Assembly: GCA_004552155.1 (NCBI GenBank)
Contig: SFPF01000046.1
Span: 1-6,922, forward strand
Source of the DNA: Bacteroidales bacterium
GTDB lineage: Bacteria > Bacteroidota > Bacteroidia > Bacteroidales > Bacteroidaceae
Direction: 5' to 3'
Length of the DNA: 6,922 bases
Shown here: in pieces, positions 1 to 6,200 of the stretch
Numbering within the stretch: the first letter of the stretch is position 1
Layout: the number at the start of each line of letters is the position of its first letter
Position numbers and translations under genes: made by a program
Notes under the pieces: model-generated
The model's database searches: none
What the model was told of the DNA's origin: nothing
The model's input: the letters and a program-made list of their open reading frames with translations, nothing else

Positions 1-468
1 GCGTTGGCCGGTACCGCCGGCATTCAAGAAATGGCTTGTATCAAAATAGAGCACAAACTTATCGACATACGTACCTGTACCTTCTTGAATGAGAATAGGG
101 TCGCGCGGCGTATCGCTTAAAGAGCCATCCTTATTGATGTATTTTGACAACCCGTAATTGTAAAGATAACGCGAAGAATCGATTTCTTTGAAACACCAAA
201 AGCTATTGGATTGAGGTGTGTAGCTGTCAGGGTTTCCGTTGTTGCAATATCCTAAGTCAGTCCATGTCACCATACCTGTTGCTCGGGTATATGTTCCCGC
301 AAGCGTCACGGTTGATGTTGTAGCCGCCCAACCTGTACGGCTGTTTTTAATTGTGTAATACTTGTTAGTAGCCAGCTGACTAACATCTGTAATCTGCGTT
401 TGCGCTTTCGCGAAACTGACTCCCATAAGCAGGAACAGCAGCGACCATAAAGTCTTTTGTAGTTTCAT
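1..468 (-). CDS. Secreted protein with possible beta-trefoil-like N-terminal domain, partial (3' part outside window)
   Basis: An uninterrupted minus-strand frame of 156 codons begins at the ATG at 468 and leaves the left edge in frame without a stop, so only the N-terminus is present. Residues 1-22 form a clear Sec signal peptide: MKLQK, a hydrophobic core (LWSLLFLLMGV), then an AKA|Q cleavage site. There is no lipobox cysteine, so it is not a lipoprotein. The mature part has 'YYTIKN' near residue 37, 'FWCFKEIDSSRYLYNYG' and 'FLNAGGTGQ', resembling by memory the N-terminal ricin/beta-trefoil-like carbohydrate-binding modules of Bacteroidales surface enzymes. The catalytic part, if any, lies outside, so no enzyme activity can be assigned. 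The start is supported by the signal peptide; the leader just upstream is A/T-rich with no Shine-Dalgarno site, normal for this phylum. Its codons (TTA, ACA, AAT) are AT-richer than those of the two plus-strand genes. It is divergent from the permease. Confidence 0.85.
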   Translation of the reverse strand, partial: MKLQKTLWSLLFLLMGVSFAKAQTQITDVSQLATNKYYTIKNSRTGWAATTSTVTLAGTYTRATGMVTWTDLGYCNNGNPDSYTPQSNSFWCFKEIDSSRYLYNYGLSKYINKDGSLSDTPRDPILIQEGTGTYVDKFVLYFDTSHFLNAGGTGQR

Positions 469-564
469 AAGCCAATGAATTTTTTATGATTTTGAATTGT
501 TCGATTAAAGATGCGTGTTGGAGTAAATTCTGTTGAATAGTCTAATTGTAAACCTATTAGAGTG

Positions 565-572
565 CAAACATA
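565..572 (-). promoter_or_regulatory. -7 promoter box for the left secreted-protein gene
   Basis: On the minus strand these bases read TATGTTTG, a full match to the Bacteroidetes -7 consensus TAnnTTTG, followed by CAC. Transcription would start near 558, giving a leader of about 90 nt before the ATG at 468. No good TTTG is visible at the expected -33 distance, so the assignment rests on the -7 box and its position. A weaker alternative, TAGGTTTA, lies at 549-556. Confidence 0.5.
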
Positions 573-844
573 TAAAAATATTCTAAATAGATTTTTTGCA
601 ACTCTTTACAAACCGCATTTTATTAAATATTTTTAATCATTTACTATTTAGTTTGCAATATCCAGTTAGCAAAATATAGTAAATCCGAGAGTCTCCCCCT
701 TGGCACCGTCATAGCATGCAGCAGGCAGGGCAAGAAAGGCAAAACTTGTTAATGCCGCTTCACGGGGTGCGCAGAGAGTTCCCGGTGCATTTACAATCGT
801 TAAGGCTGTGCGGCGCGAAAGTTTAGGGATAATTAAGAGAAGGG

Positions 845-928
845 AAATTCGCTCCTTGAAAATTCTGACGAAAACCGAGGAAATTTTCACTATCCAGCAC
901 CTAAGAAAAACTATCAAGGAGCAAATTT
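845..928. repeat. Nested inverted repeat (possible large stem-loop)
   Basis: The outer arms at 845-859 (AAATTCGCTCCTTGA) and 914-928 (TCAAGGAGCAAATTT) are reverse complements at 14 of 15 positions, with 54 bases between. Inside, TGAAAATT-type sequence at 857-864 pairs with AATTTTCA at 882-889. A further perfect 10-bp inverted pair joins AAAAACTATC (906-915) with GATAGTTTTT (964-973) in the neighbouring tandem repeat. The function is unknown; it could be RNA structure or the relic of a mobile repeat. Confidence 0.55.
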
Positions 929-981
929 TTACGAGCTTGCTTATAATTTTTACGGTCATATAGGATAGTTTTTGCGCTCAT
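901..981 (-). CDS. Possible 26-residue small ORF spanning the 22-bp repeat (doubtful)
   Basis: An ATG at 981-979 opens a frame ending in TAG at 903-901, starting MSAKTILYDRKNYKQ and ending LLLDSFS. It lies about 60 nt downstream of the expected start of the 1049-1080 minus-strand promoter, so it could be on a transcript. Against it: no Shine-Dalgarno site, very short length, and most of the peptide is simply the translation of the tandem repeat. Listed only because it sits behind a good promoter; more likely noncoding. Confidence 0.15.
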   Translation of the reverse strand: MSAKTILYDRKNYKQARKNLLLDSFS

Positions 982-991
982 ATAAGATAGT
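927..991 (-). repeat. 22-bp tandem repeat, two good copies plus one degenerate copy
   Basis: Units at 948-969 and 970-991 are both exactly 22 bp, abut without a gap and agree at 19 of 22 positions. A degenerate 21-bp unit sits at 927-947 and keeps the TTTTACG start. Read on the minus strand the units begin ACTATC and end in AAAA. Because 22 is not a multiple of three, the same repeat reads in successive frames as 'TILYDRKNY' and 'TILYERKNY'-like peptides. I recall similar short peptides from Prevotella intergenic regions, but could not check this. Confidence 0.65.
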
Positions 992-1048
992 TTGCCCCTT
1001 AAAACGCGAAAAGAGGAAAAGCCTGCGCTCTTCCTCCTTCTGCCAGTG

Positions 1049-1080
1049 CAAAGATAAACATTTCGCGCCGTTCCGCCAAA
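1049..1080 (-). promoter_or_regulatory. Minus-strand Bacteroidetes promoter
   Basis: The minus strand reads TTTG (1080-1077), a 20-bp spacer, then TATCTTTG (1056-1049), followed by CAC. Both elements match the Bacteroidetes housekeeping consensus (TTTG / TAnnTTTG) completely and the spacing is standard. The start would be near 1042. No convincing gene follows; the transcript would run through the 22-bp tandem repeat and the inverted repeat at 845-928. It is therefore either the promoter of a short RNA or the leftover of a lost gene. Confidence 0.55.
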
Positions 1081-1138
1081 ACGCGCCCGGTTGTGCCACG
1101 GACTGGCAAGGGACAAGTGATGCGAGGATGGGAAGCAT

Positions 1139-1163
1139 ACATTATTATATATATACGCGCGCG
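1139..1163 (-). repeat. CG/TA alternating repeat, copy 1 (inverted match to 6743-6767)
   Basis: Read on the minus strand: CGCGCGCG, then five TA steps, then ATAATGT. The copy at 6743-6767 on the plus strand agrees at 24 of 25 positions. Alternating CG followed by alternating TA is an unusual composition. Its role is unknown. Confidence 0.6.
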
Positions 1164-1190
1164 GCAACCGCCGGGAGGGCGATTGCCGCG
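1160..1190. other. Strong GC-rich hairpin in noncoding DNA
   Basis: CGCGGCAA (1160-1167) pairs perfectly with TTGCCGCG (1183-1190). After one C/A mismatch, CGCC (1169-1172) pairs with GGCG (1178-1181) around a GGGAG loop. No T-run follows on either strand, so it is not a standard intrinsic terminator. On a minus-strand transcript starting near 1257 it would lie about 65-100 nt downstream, suiting a structured leader or small RNA. Confidence 0.5.
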
Positions 1191-1223
1191 AACAGACATG
1201 GACATAACAATCTAAAAATATAC

Positions 1224-1232
1224 TTACTTCAT
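1224..1232 (-). other. Two-codon open frame (ATG AAG TAA) behind a promoter and ribosome site
   Basis: On the minus strand, AAGGAGAAGAAAA precedes ATG AAG TAA, so a well-placed AAGGAG lies 7-8 nt before a start codon that meets a stop after one more codon. It begins about 25 nt downstream of the expected start of the 1263-1294 promoter. This may be the intact 5' end of a lost gene, or a start-stop regulatory element. No longer frame continues from it. Confidence 0.35.
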
Positions 1233-1262
1233 TTTTCTTCTCCTTATTTTTGAATCACGGTG

Positions 1263-1294
1263 CAAAGGTACGGAGATGCCACCGCCGCCGCAAT
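1263..1294 (-). promoter_or_regulatory. Minus-strand promoter divergent from the permease
   Basis: On the minus strand: ATTG (1294-1291, three of four bases of the -33 consensus), 20 bp, then TACCTTTG (1270-1263, full -7 match) followed by CACC. The start would be near 1257. Its -33 box overlaps an AATACC-N8-GGTATT inverted repeat at 1292-1311. The transcript would carry the ATG AAG TAA mini-frame and the 1160-1190 hairpin. Confidence 0.55.
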
Positions 1295-1311
1295 ACCCAC
1301 TTTTTGGTATT
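1292..1311. promoter_or_regulatory. AATACC-N8-GGTATT inverted repeat (possible operator)
   Basis: Perfect 6-bp arms at 1292-1297 and 1306-1311 flank CACTTTTT. It overlaps the -33 element of the minus-strand promoter and lies about 70 bp upstream of the permease promoter, so a bound regulator could affect either. Arms of six are short and could occur by chance. Confidence 0.3.
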
Positions 1312-1379
1312 TTGCAGAGACGGGGAAAAGGATGTAAGCTTTGTTTTCTTTCAAAATATCATCAAACTCGCCGCAAGGC

Positions 1380-1410
1380 ATTGCAATTTGATATATAATT
1401 GTTATATTTG
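1380..1410 (+). promoter_or_regulatory. Promoter of the amino acid permease
   Basis: ATTG (1380-1383), a 19-bp spacer, then TATATTTG (1403-1410), a full match to the -7 consensus TAnnTTTG, followed by CAG. Transcription would start near 1416, leaving a leader of about 25 nt that contains the ribosome site. The promoter lies inside the open frame upstream of 1442, arguing against an earlier start codon. Confidence 0.6.
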
Positions 1411-1427
1411 CAGCCAAAATGACATTG

Positions 1428-1433
1428 AGGAGG
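1428..1433 (+). promoter_or_regulatory. Shine-Dalgarno site AGGAGG of the permease
   Basis: AGGAGG stands 8 nt before the ATG at 1442. A full anti-16S match is uncommon in Bacteroidetes, where most genes lack one. It fixes the start codon against in-frame alternatives further upstream. Confidence 0.7.
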
Positions 1434-1441
1434 ATTGTTTT

Positions 1442-3088
1442 ATGGATTTATTAGTCAAAAAACCGATGGGGCAACTGCTTTCCGAGGCCGCCGGGGGCGG
1501 CAAAGACGGCATGCGCCGCGTGTTGGGGCCGGGCGCGCTGATTGCGCTCGGTGTGGGCGTGATAATCGGCGCGGGGCTGTTCTCCGTGACCGGCGTGGTG
1601 GCCGGCGAGCACACCGGCCCTGCCATCTGCCTCTCCTTCCTCATCGCCGCCGTAGCGTGCGCCTTTGCCGGTCTGTGCTACGCCGAGTTTGCCTCCATGC
1701 TGCCCGTGGCGGGCAGCGCCTACACGTATTCGTATGTAACGATGGGCGAACTCGTGGCGTGGATTATCGGTTGGGACTTGGTGCTCGAATACGCCGTGGC
1801 GGGCGTGACGGTGAGCATTTCGTGGAGCCGCTATTTCTGCATGATGATGAACGACATCGGCCTGCCGCTGCCTGAAGCATTCACGGCGTGCCCCACCGAG
1901 GGCGGTATCATCAACGTGCCCGCCATAGCCATCGTGGTGCTCCTCTCGCTCATCCTTGCCGGCGGCACGCAGGGCAGCTCGCGCTTCAACGACTTCATCG
2001 TATTTTTGAAATTGCTGGTGGTAGTCGTGTTCATCGGCATCGGCTTCTTCTACATCAATACCGACAACTTCACGCCGTTTATCCCCGAAAACACCGGCGC
2101 GTTTGGTGACTTCGGCTGGAGCGGCGTGCTGCGCGGCGCCGCCATCCTCTTCTTCGCCTACATAGGCTTCGATGCCGTGAGCACCGCTGCGCAGGAAACG
2201 ATTAACCCCGGGCGCAACATGCCCATCGGCATTCTCGGTTCGCTGCTCCTTTGCGCCGTGCTCTACATACTCTTCTCGCTCGTGATGGTCGGCGTGGTGG
2301 ACTACCGCGAATATGCCGGCATGGAAAGCATCGCGCCGGCTGCCACCGCCGTGCAGCACATGGGCACGCCCGGTCCCGACGGCACAATCGTGCCCGACTT
2401 CCCGTGGCTCAACCGAGGCATCGTGCTCGCCATCCTGCTGGGCTATGCGAGCGTGATTATGGTGATGCTCATGGGGCAGAGCCGCGTGTTCTACAGCATG
2501 AGCCGCGACGGGCTGCTGCCGCCCGTGTTCAGCCACATCAACAAGCGTTTCCACACGCCGGCACGCAGCAACATGCTCTTCATGGTACTCGTGAGCGTGC
2601 TTGCCGGACTCGTGCCGGCACGCGTGGCGGGCGAGATGACCAGCATCGGCACACTCTTCGCCTTCACCCTCGTGTGCGCCGGAGTAATTGTGGTGCGCCG
2701 CACGATGCCCGCGGCTGAACGCGCCTTCCGCACCCCCTTCGTGCCCCTCATTCCCGTGCTCGGCATTCTGTGCTGTGTGGGCATGATGCTCTTCTTGCCT
2801 GCCGACACATGGATGCGCCTCGTCATCTGGATGCTCATAGGCCTGGATGTCTACGCCGTCTACGGCGTGCGCCACAGCGTGCTCGGCGGAGGCAGCGTGC
2901 GCCGTCACGGACAGAGCGTGCTGAGCGTCATCGGCACCATCCTTTCCTTCCTCTGCATACTCATCGCCTTCTGGCATCAGCAAACCGTGGGCTGGGGAGA
3001 AGAACGTACCCTGCTCTACATAGGCAGCCTGTTCGGCGTGGCGCACATCATCTATTTCAGCGTGCGCTTCTCGATCAACAGGAAGTAG
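1442..3088 (+). CDS. Amino acid permease, APC superfamily (cationic amino acid transporter-like)
   Basis: A 548-residue inner-membrane transporter that probably imports amino acids with protons. Segment 1 (about 31-54) holds the glycine-rich GVGVIIGAGLF stretch, which in the family forms the unwound helix binding the substrate's backbone. 'CYAEFASMLPVAGSAYTYSY' (79-98) and 'GWDLVLEY' (110-117) are typical of the CAT branch, as is 'FFAYIGFDAVSTAAQE' (237-252) followed by NPGRNMP. 'GQSRVFYSMSRDGLLPP' (345-361) is the conserved loop after segment 8. I count about 14 hydrophobic segments; the last two (about 492-510 and 524-541) exceed the usual 12-helix core and match the protein's length, above the 460-490 common for bacterial members. 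Substrate cannot be read from sequence. The frame is open back to 1250, but those 64 codons have no membrane character and contain the promoter, so 1442 is chosen. GC-rich codons. It is co-oriented with the next gene, 117 bp away. Confidence 0.9.
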   Translation: MDLLVKKPMGQLLSEAAGGGKDGMRRVLGPGALIALGVGVIIGAGLFSVTGVVAGEHTGPAICLSFLIAAVACAFAGLCYAEFASMLPVAGSAYTYSYVTMGELVAWIIGWDLVLEYAVAGVTVSISWSRYFCMMMNDIGLPLPEAFTACPTEGGIINVPAIAIVVLLSLILAGGTQGSSRFNDFIVFLKLLVVVVFIGIGFFYINTDNFTPFIPENTGAFGDFGWSGVLRGAAILFFAYIGFDAVSTAAQETINPGRNMPIGILGSLLLCAVLYILFSLVMVGVVDYREYAGMESIAPAATAVQHMGTPGPDGTIVPDFPWLNRGIVLAILLGYASVIMVMLMGQSRVFYSMSRDGLLPPVFSHINKRFHTPARSNMLFMVLVSVLAGLVPARVAGEMTSIGTLFAFTLVCAGVIVVRRTMPAAERAFRTPFVPLIPVLGILCCVGMMLFLPADTWMRLVIWMLIGLDVYAVYGVRHSVLGGGSVRRHGQSVLSVIGTILSFLCILIAFWHQQTVGWGEERTLLYIGSLFGVAHIIYFSVRFSINRK

Positions 3089-3100
3089 AAGAACCTATGG

Positions 3101-3117
3101 TTGGGGCAATGCCCCGG
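3101..3117 (+). terminator. Weak hairpin after the permease
   Basis: GGGGC (3103-3107) and GCCCC (3111-3115) form a 5-bp stem with an AAT loop, extendable by two G-T wobbles. It lies 13 nt after the stop codon, but GGGCAAACG follows instead of a T-run. Termination is possible but weak, and read-through into the next gene cannot be excluded. Confidence 0.25.
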
Positions 3118-3168
3118 GCAAACGTATGCCGCGTGTGATACATTCATGATACTGCTCCAAAAATCATT

Positions 3169-3176
3169 TATATTTA
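3169..3176 (+). promoter_or_regulatory. Possible -7 box upstream of the large surface-protein gene
   Basis: TATATTTA matches seven of eight positions of TAnnTTTG, and would place the start near 3182, about 24 nt before the ATG. No recognisable -33 element stands at the right distance. The surrounding A/T-rich leader (3156-3205) is otherwise typical of a Bacteroidales start region. Confidence 0.3.
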
Positions 3177-3205
3177 CTTACTAATTCGTTTAATTTTATT
3201 GAGAG

Positions 3206-6200
3206 ATGAAGAAGTTTACATTTTCTTTTTCTATCCTTGTGACCTGCCTGTCGGCATTGGCGTTGCTTGTGCCGCAGAGCGCGAAAGCACAGCTTAAGTG
3301 GCAGGAAGACTTTTCAAGCTGCGCCGCAGGGGCTGCCCTTGCCGGCCAGAACGACTGGATGCAATACTCCTCGAGCGGCAGCGGCGATGTCATGGTGAAA
3401 GCCGGTGCACTCGAATTTGAGGGATATCCCGAAGGCACGTCGGGCAATACCCTTGTGTTCGATACGTACAACAATCAGAAGGTTTACCACATCTTCAACA
3501 CCGACAAAAACGACGAGGCGCAGACCAGCGGCATCGTTGCCGGTACGGTCTATGCGTCCATGCTTATTAAGGTGACCGACGTGCCCACGAAAAACCACTA
3601 CGTATTCAATTTCCTGAAAAAAGGTTCTGCAACCACCGTGTGGCAAGACACGAAGTCGGGCGGCGAACTCGCAAGGCTTTACGTTTGCCCCAGCGCAGCG
3701 AACGAGGAAGGCAAGTACAGGCTCGGCGTAAATATCGGCACGGATGCAAAACAAATGGCTTATGCCGAGACGGAATACACGGTGGGAACCACTTACCTCG
3801 TAGCGTTTAAGTACACCATCAACGCAGAGAACAATGGCGCGGATAACTTTGCTCTCTACGTCAATCCCGCTTCCTACACCGAAGAACCCGTTACGCCGAC
3901 CGCGTTCTTCGACGGCGCCGCACTCGGATTTTCGGCCGGCATCAAGCTCCATTACAGCGGATGGACCTTCGGTATCGAAGGCCTGGAATTGCGCCAGACG
4001 CTCAGCGGCTCCACTAACGGCGCAGGCTATGAGGTGGGTATGCTGCGCGTGGCAGACACCTGGCAGGGACTGTTTGAAAAGCAGGCAGTGGCAGCCACTC
4101 CCAAGATTACCCTTTCGCCCGCCAGCCTCAACTTCGGCACCATCATGCAAGGCGCGACAGGCACAAAGACCATCACCGTGCACGGCGTGAACCTCACCAG
4201 CGACGTTACCGTCAGCACCACGGCAACGGGCGTGAGTCTCTCTGCACAGACCCTTGCAAAAGACGACGTTATGAGCGAAGCAGGCGCGCAGCTCACCGTG
4301 ACCGCAACGCCCGAAGGCGAGTCCACCGGCTTGGAAGTGGCATTTGCCTCCGAAGGCGCAGAAACTGTGAACCTGCCCCTCGAGTGGACGCTGATACCTG
4401 TGACCGTCTATGCCACGGCAGCCGATTTCCGCAACACGGCAGATCCGGATTACAGCGGCGTGACCCGCATCTCGGAACCCCTTGCCGTGGTTTATACCAC
4501 GGAGATGCAACTCGACAGGATCTATAAAGTGTTCTATCTGCAAGGCAGCGGCGCGGCAGTGCCCGTTGTGGACCTTTACGGCTTCCTGACGGAAACGTAT
4601 GCCGTGGGCGACGTTGTAGAAAACGTCTACGGTTATGCCTTCCCCGGAGAAGATTACAATTTCATCGGCAACTGCATTTGCGCAGCCGATGCCTCATTGG
4701 GCACAAAACAGGCAGAACCTGCGCCCGTGCAGCCTGTTGAAACGACGGCAGCCGAGTTTGCCGCCGCACCGGCAACCTTTACTTACCGCCTCGTGAGCGT
4801 GAAGAACGCTACCGGCGTGAACCTCGCCGCAGATGCTGCATTTGCCACGGGCAAAGCACTCGCCTTTACCGACGGCACGGGCAACTTCACCGTGAACCCC
4901 TTCCCCGGCACAACGCTCGAAGGCACGCCCGTGAGCAAGGGCGCTATGAACATCACGGGCATCGCCACCTCGGCCGCTGCGCCGGTGCTCCGTCCCCGTA
5001 TGGCAGAAGACGTGGAAATGCTGCCCATGCTCCTCATTCAGGTAGACGAGTTTGCCCGCGCAGAGGGTAGGGTAGGCGAGAGCACCAAGGTGACCACGCT
5101 CCACGTGACCGCCGTGAACCTCCCCGCCGCGCTGCCGCTCGAATTCTCCGGCAAGAACCGCGACCAGTTTGAACTTTCGCTTGCGGAAATCCCCGCCGGC
5201 ACGGGCGATTATGAAATCGACCTCAACTATAAGCCCACGGCCATCGGCAAGCACACGGCATCGCTCTACATCGAGTCGTCGCTTCTTGAAGACATGATAG
5301 CCCTGAGCCTGAGCGGCATCGCTATCGATCCCGCCAACCCGCCCGCCTTCACGCTCACCTCGGAGCAGCCCGCACCCTTTACTGCAAAGGCAGGCACGAC
5401 GCAGGAGCAGACCATCACCATTACGACAGCCCACTTCCCCGATTATCCCACAGCACGTATGGCTGTTGGCGGCACTTTCCGTATCAGCACAAGCATGTTG
5501 ATGAAGGATAATGTAGACGCGCCCATCAAAGTGACCTTTGCACCGACCGAGGCCGGCACGTTCCGCGACACCATCGTCGTGGCAGGCTATGGCGCAGACA
5601 CGCTGCGCATCGCTCTCGAAGGCACTGCCACGAGCGCCGATGCCGAAGATAAGGAAGGCGACAACCTGCCGCTCGACGCTACCTCGCCCCTGAGCCTGCT
5701 CAATGAACACTTCGACGGCGCAGTAAAGAACCAGCCCTTCGCAGCCGAAGGCTGGAAGAACCTGGCAATGGAAGGCACGCGCGCTTGGTGGGGCTATGAG
5801 TTCCCCGAAACCGATGCCACGGCTGGCGAAAAGGCAGCTAAGGTGACGCCCTACGACTCTAAGGTAGAGGAAGGCAACGAAACGCCTTGCGAAATGCTCT
5901 TGGTAACGCCGGCGCTCGACTATGTGAACGCCGCCTCCAAGATGTTCACCTTCCGCGTGCGCGGCGATTATCTCTATGATGAAATGCCCGACAAACTGGA
6001 ACTCGTTTACATCGAACTTAATAACGGCGAAATGGCAACCTTTCCCGTCACGGGCTTCTCGATGCCCGCCACAAAGGACGAAAGCGGCGAATGGCGAGAG
6101 TTCCACATCGACCTTGCGCAACTTGAACCCGCCGACGTCTTCTTCATGGGCTTCCGCTTCGCAAGCACGCGCGGCACGGCAAATTCCGCCACGTATTATA

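Larger units (their letters stand above)
469..1441. other. Long intergenic region without a convincing protein gene
   Basis: These 973 bases separate two divergent genes. I found no tRNA, rRNA or recognisable protein. The frames open here (up to about 97 codons on the minus strand, 93 on the plus) are low-complexity, mutually overlapping and lack a family signature. Part of the stretch (about 690-830 and 1020-1200) is GC-richer than the A/T-rich flanks. It contains a nested inverted repeat (845-928), a 22-bp tandem repeat (927-991), two minus-strand promoters (1049-1080, 1263-1294), a GC-rich hairpin (1160-1190), an alternating CG/TA tract (1139-1163) and the permease promoter (1380-1410). 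Likely readings are one or more short untranslated or regulatory RNAs on the minus strand, or the eroded remains of a former gene or repeat element. The sequence does not decide between these. Confidence 0.6.

Noticed and set aside
666..959. 97-codon minus-strand open frame in the intergenic region
   Set aside because: It crosses the inverted and tandem repeats, has no ribosome site and no recognisable domain; its last part is only the complement of GC-richer noncoding DNA.
927..991. CRISPR array
   Set aside because: The 22-bp units abut without spacers and are not identical, so it is a plain tandem repeat; no cas gene is present.
1160..1190. Intrinsic terminator
   Set aside because: The stem is strong but no T-run follows on either strand.
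972..1253. Open frames on both strands between 901 and 1253
   Set aside because: They overlap each other in several frames and cover the promoters, hairpin and CG/TA tract; none has a supporting start site or family match.
1250..1441. 64-codon upstream extension of the permease frame
   Set aside because: It contains both boxes of the likely promoter, has no membrane or signal character, and the AGGAGG site points to 1442.
1451..3046. 531-codon open frame antisense to the permease
   Set aside because: It mirrors the GC-rich codons of the permease, is rich in His, Ala, Glu and Gly without any family signature, and the sense frame is a clear transporter.
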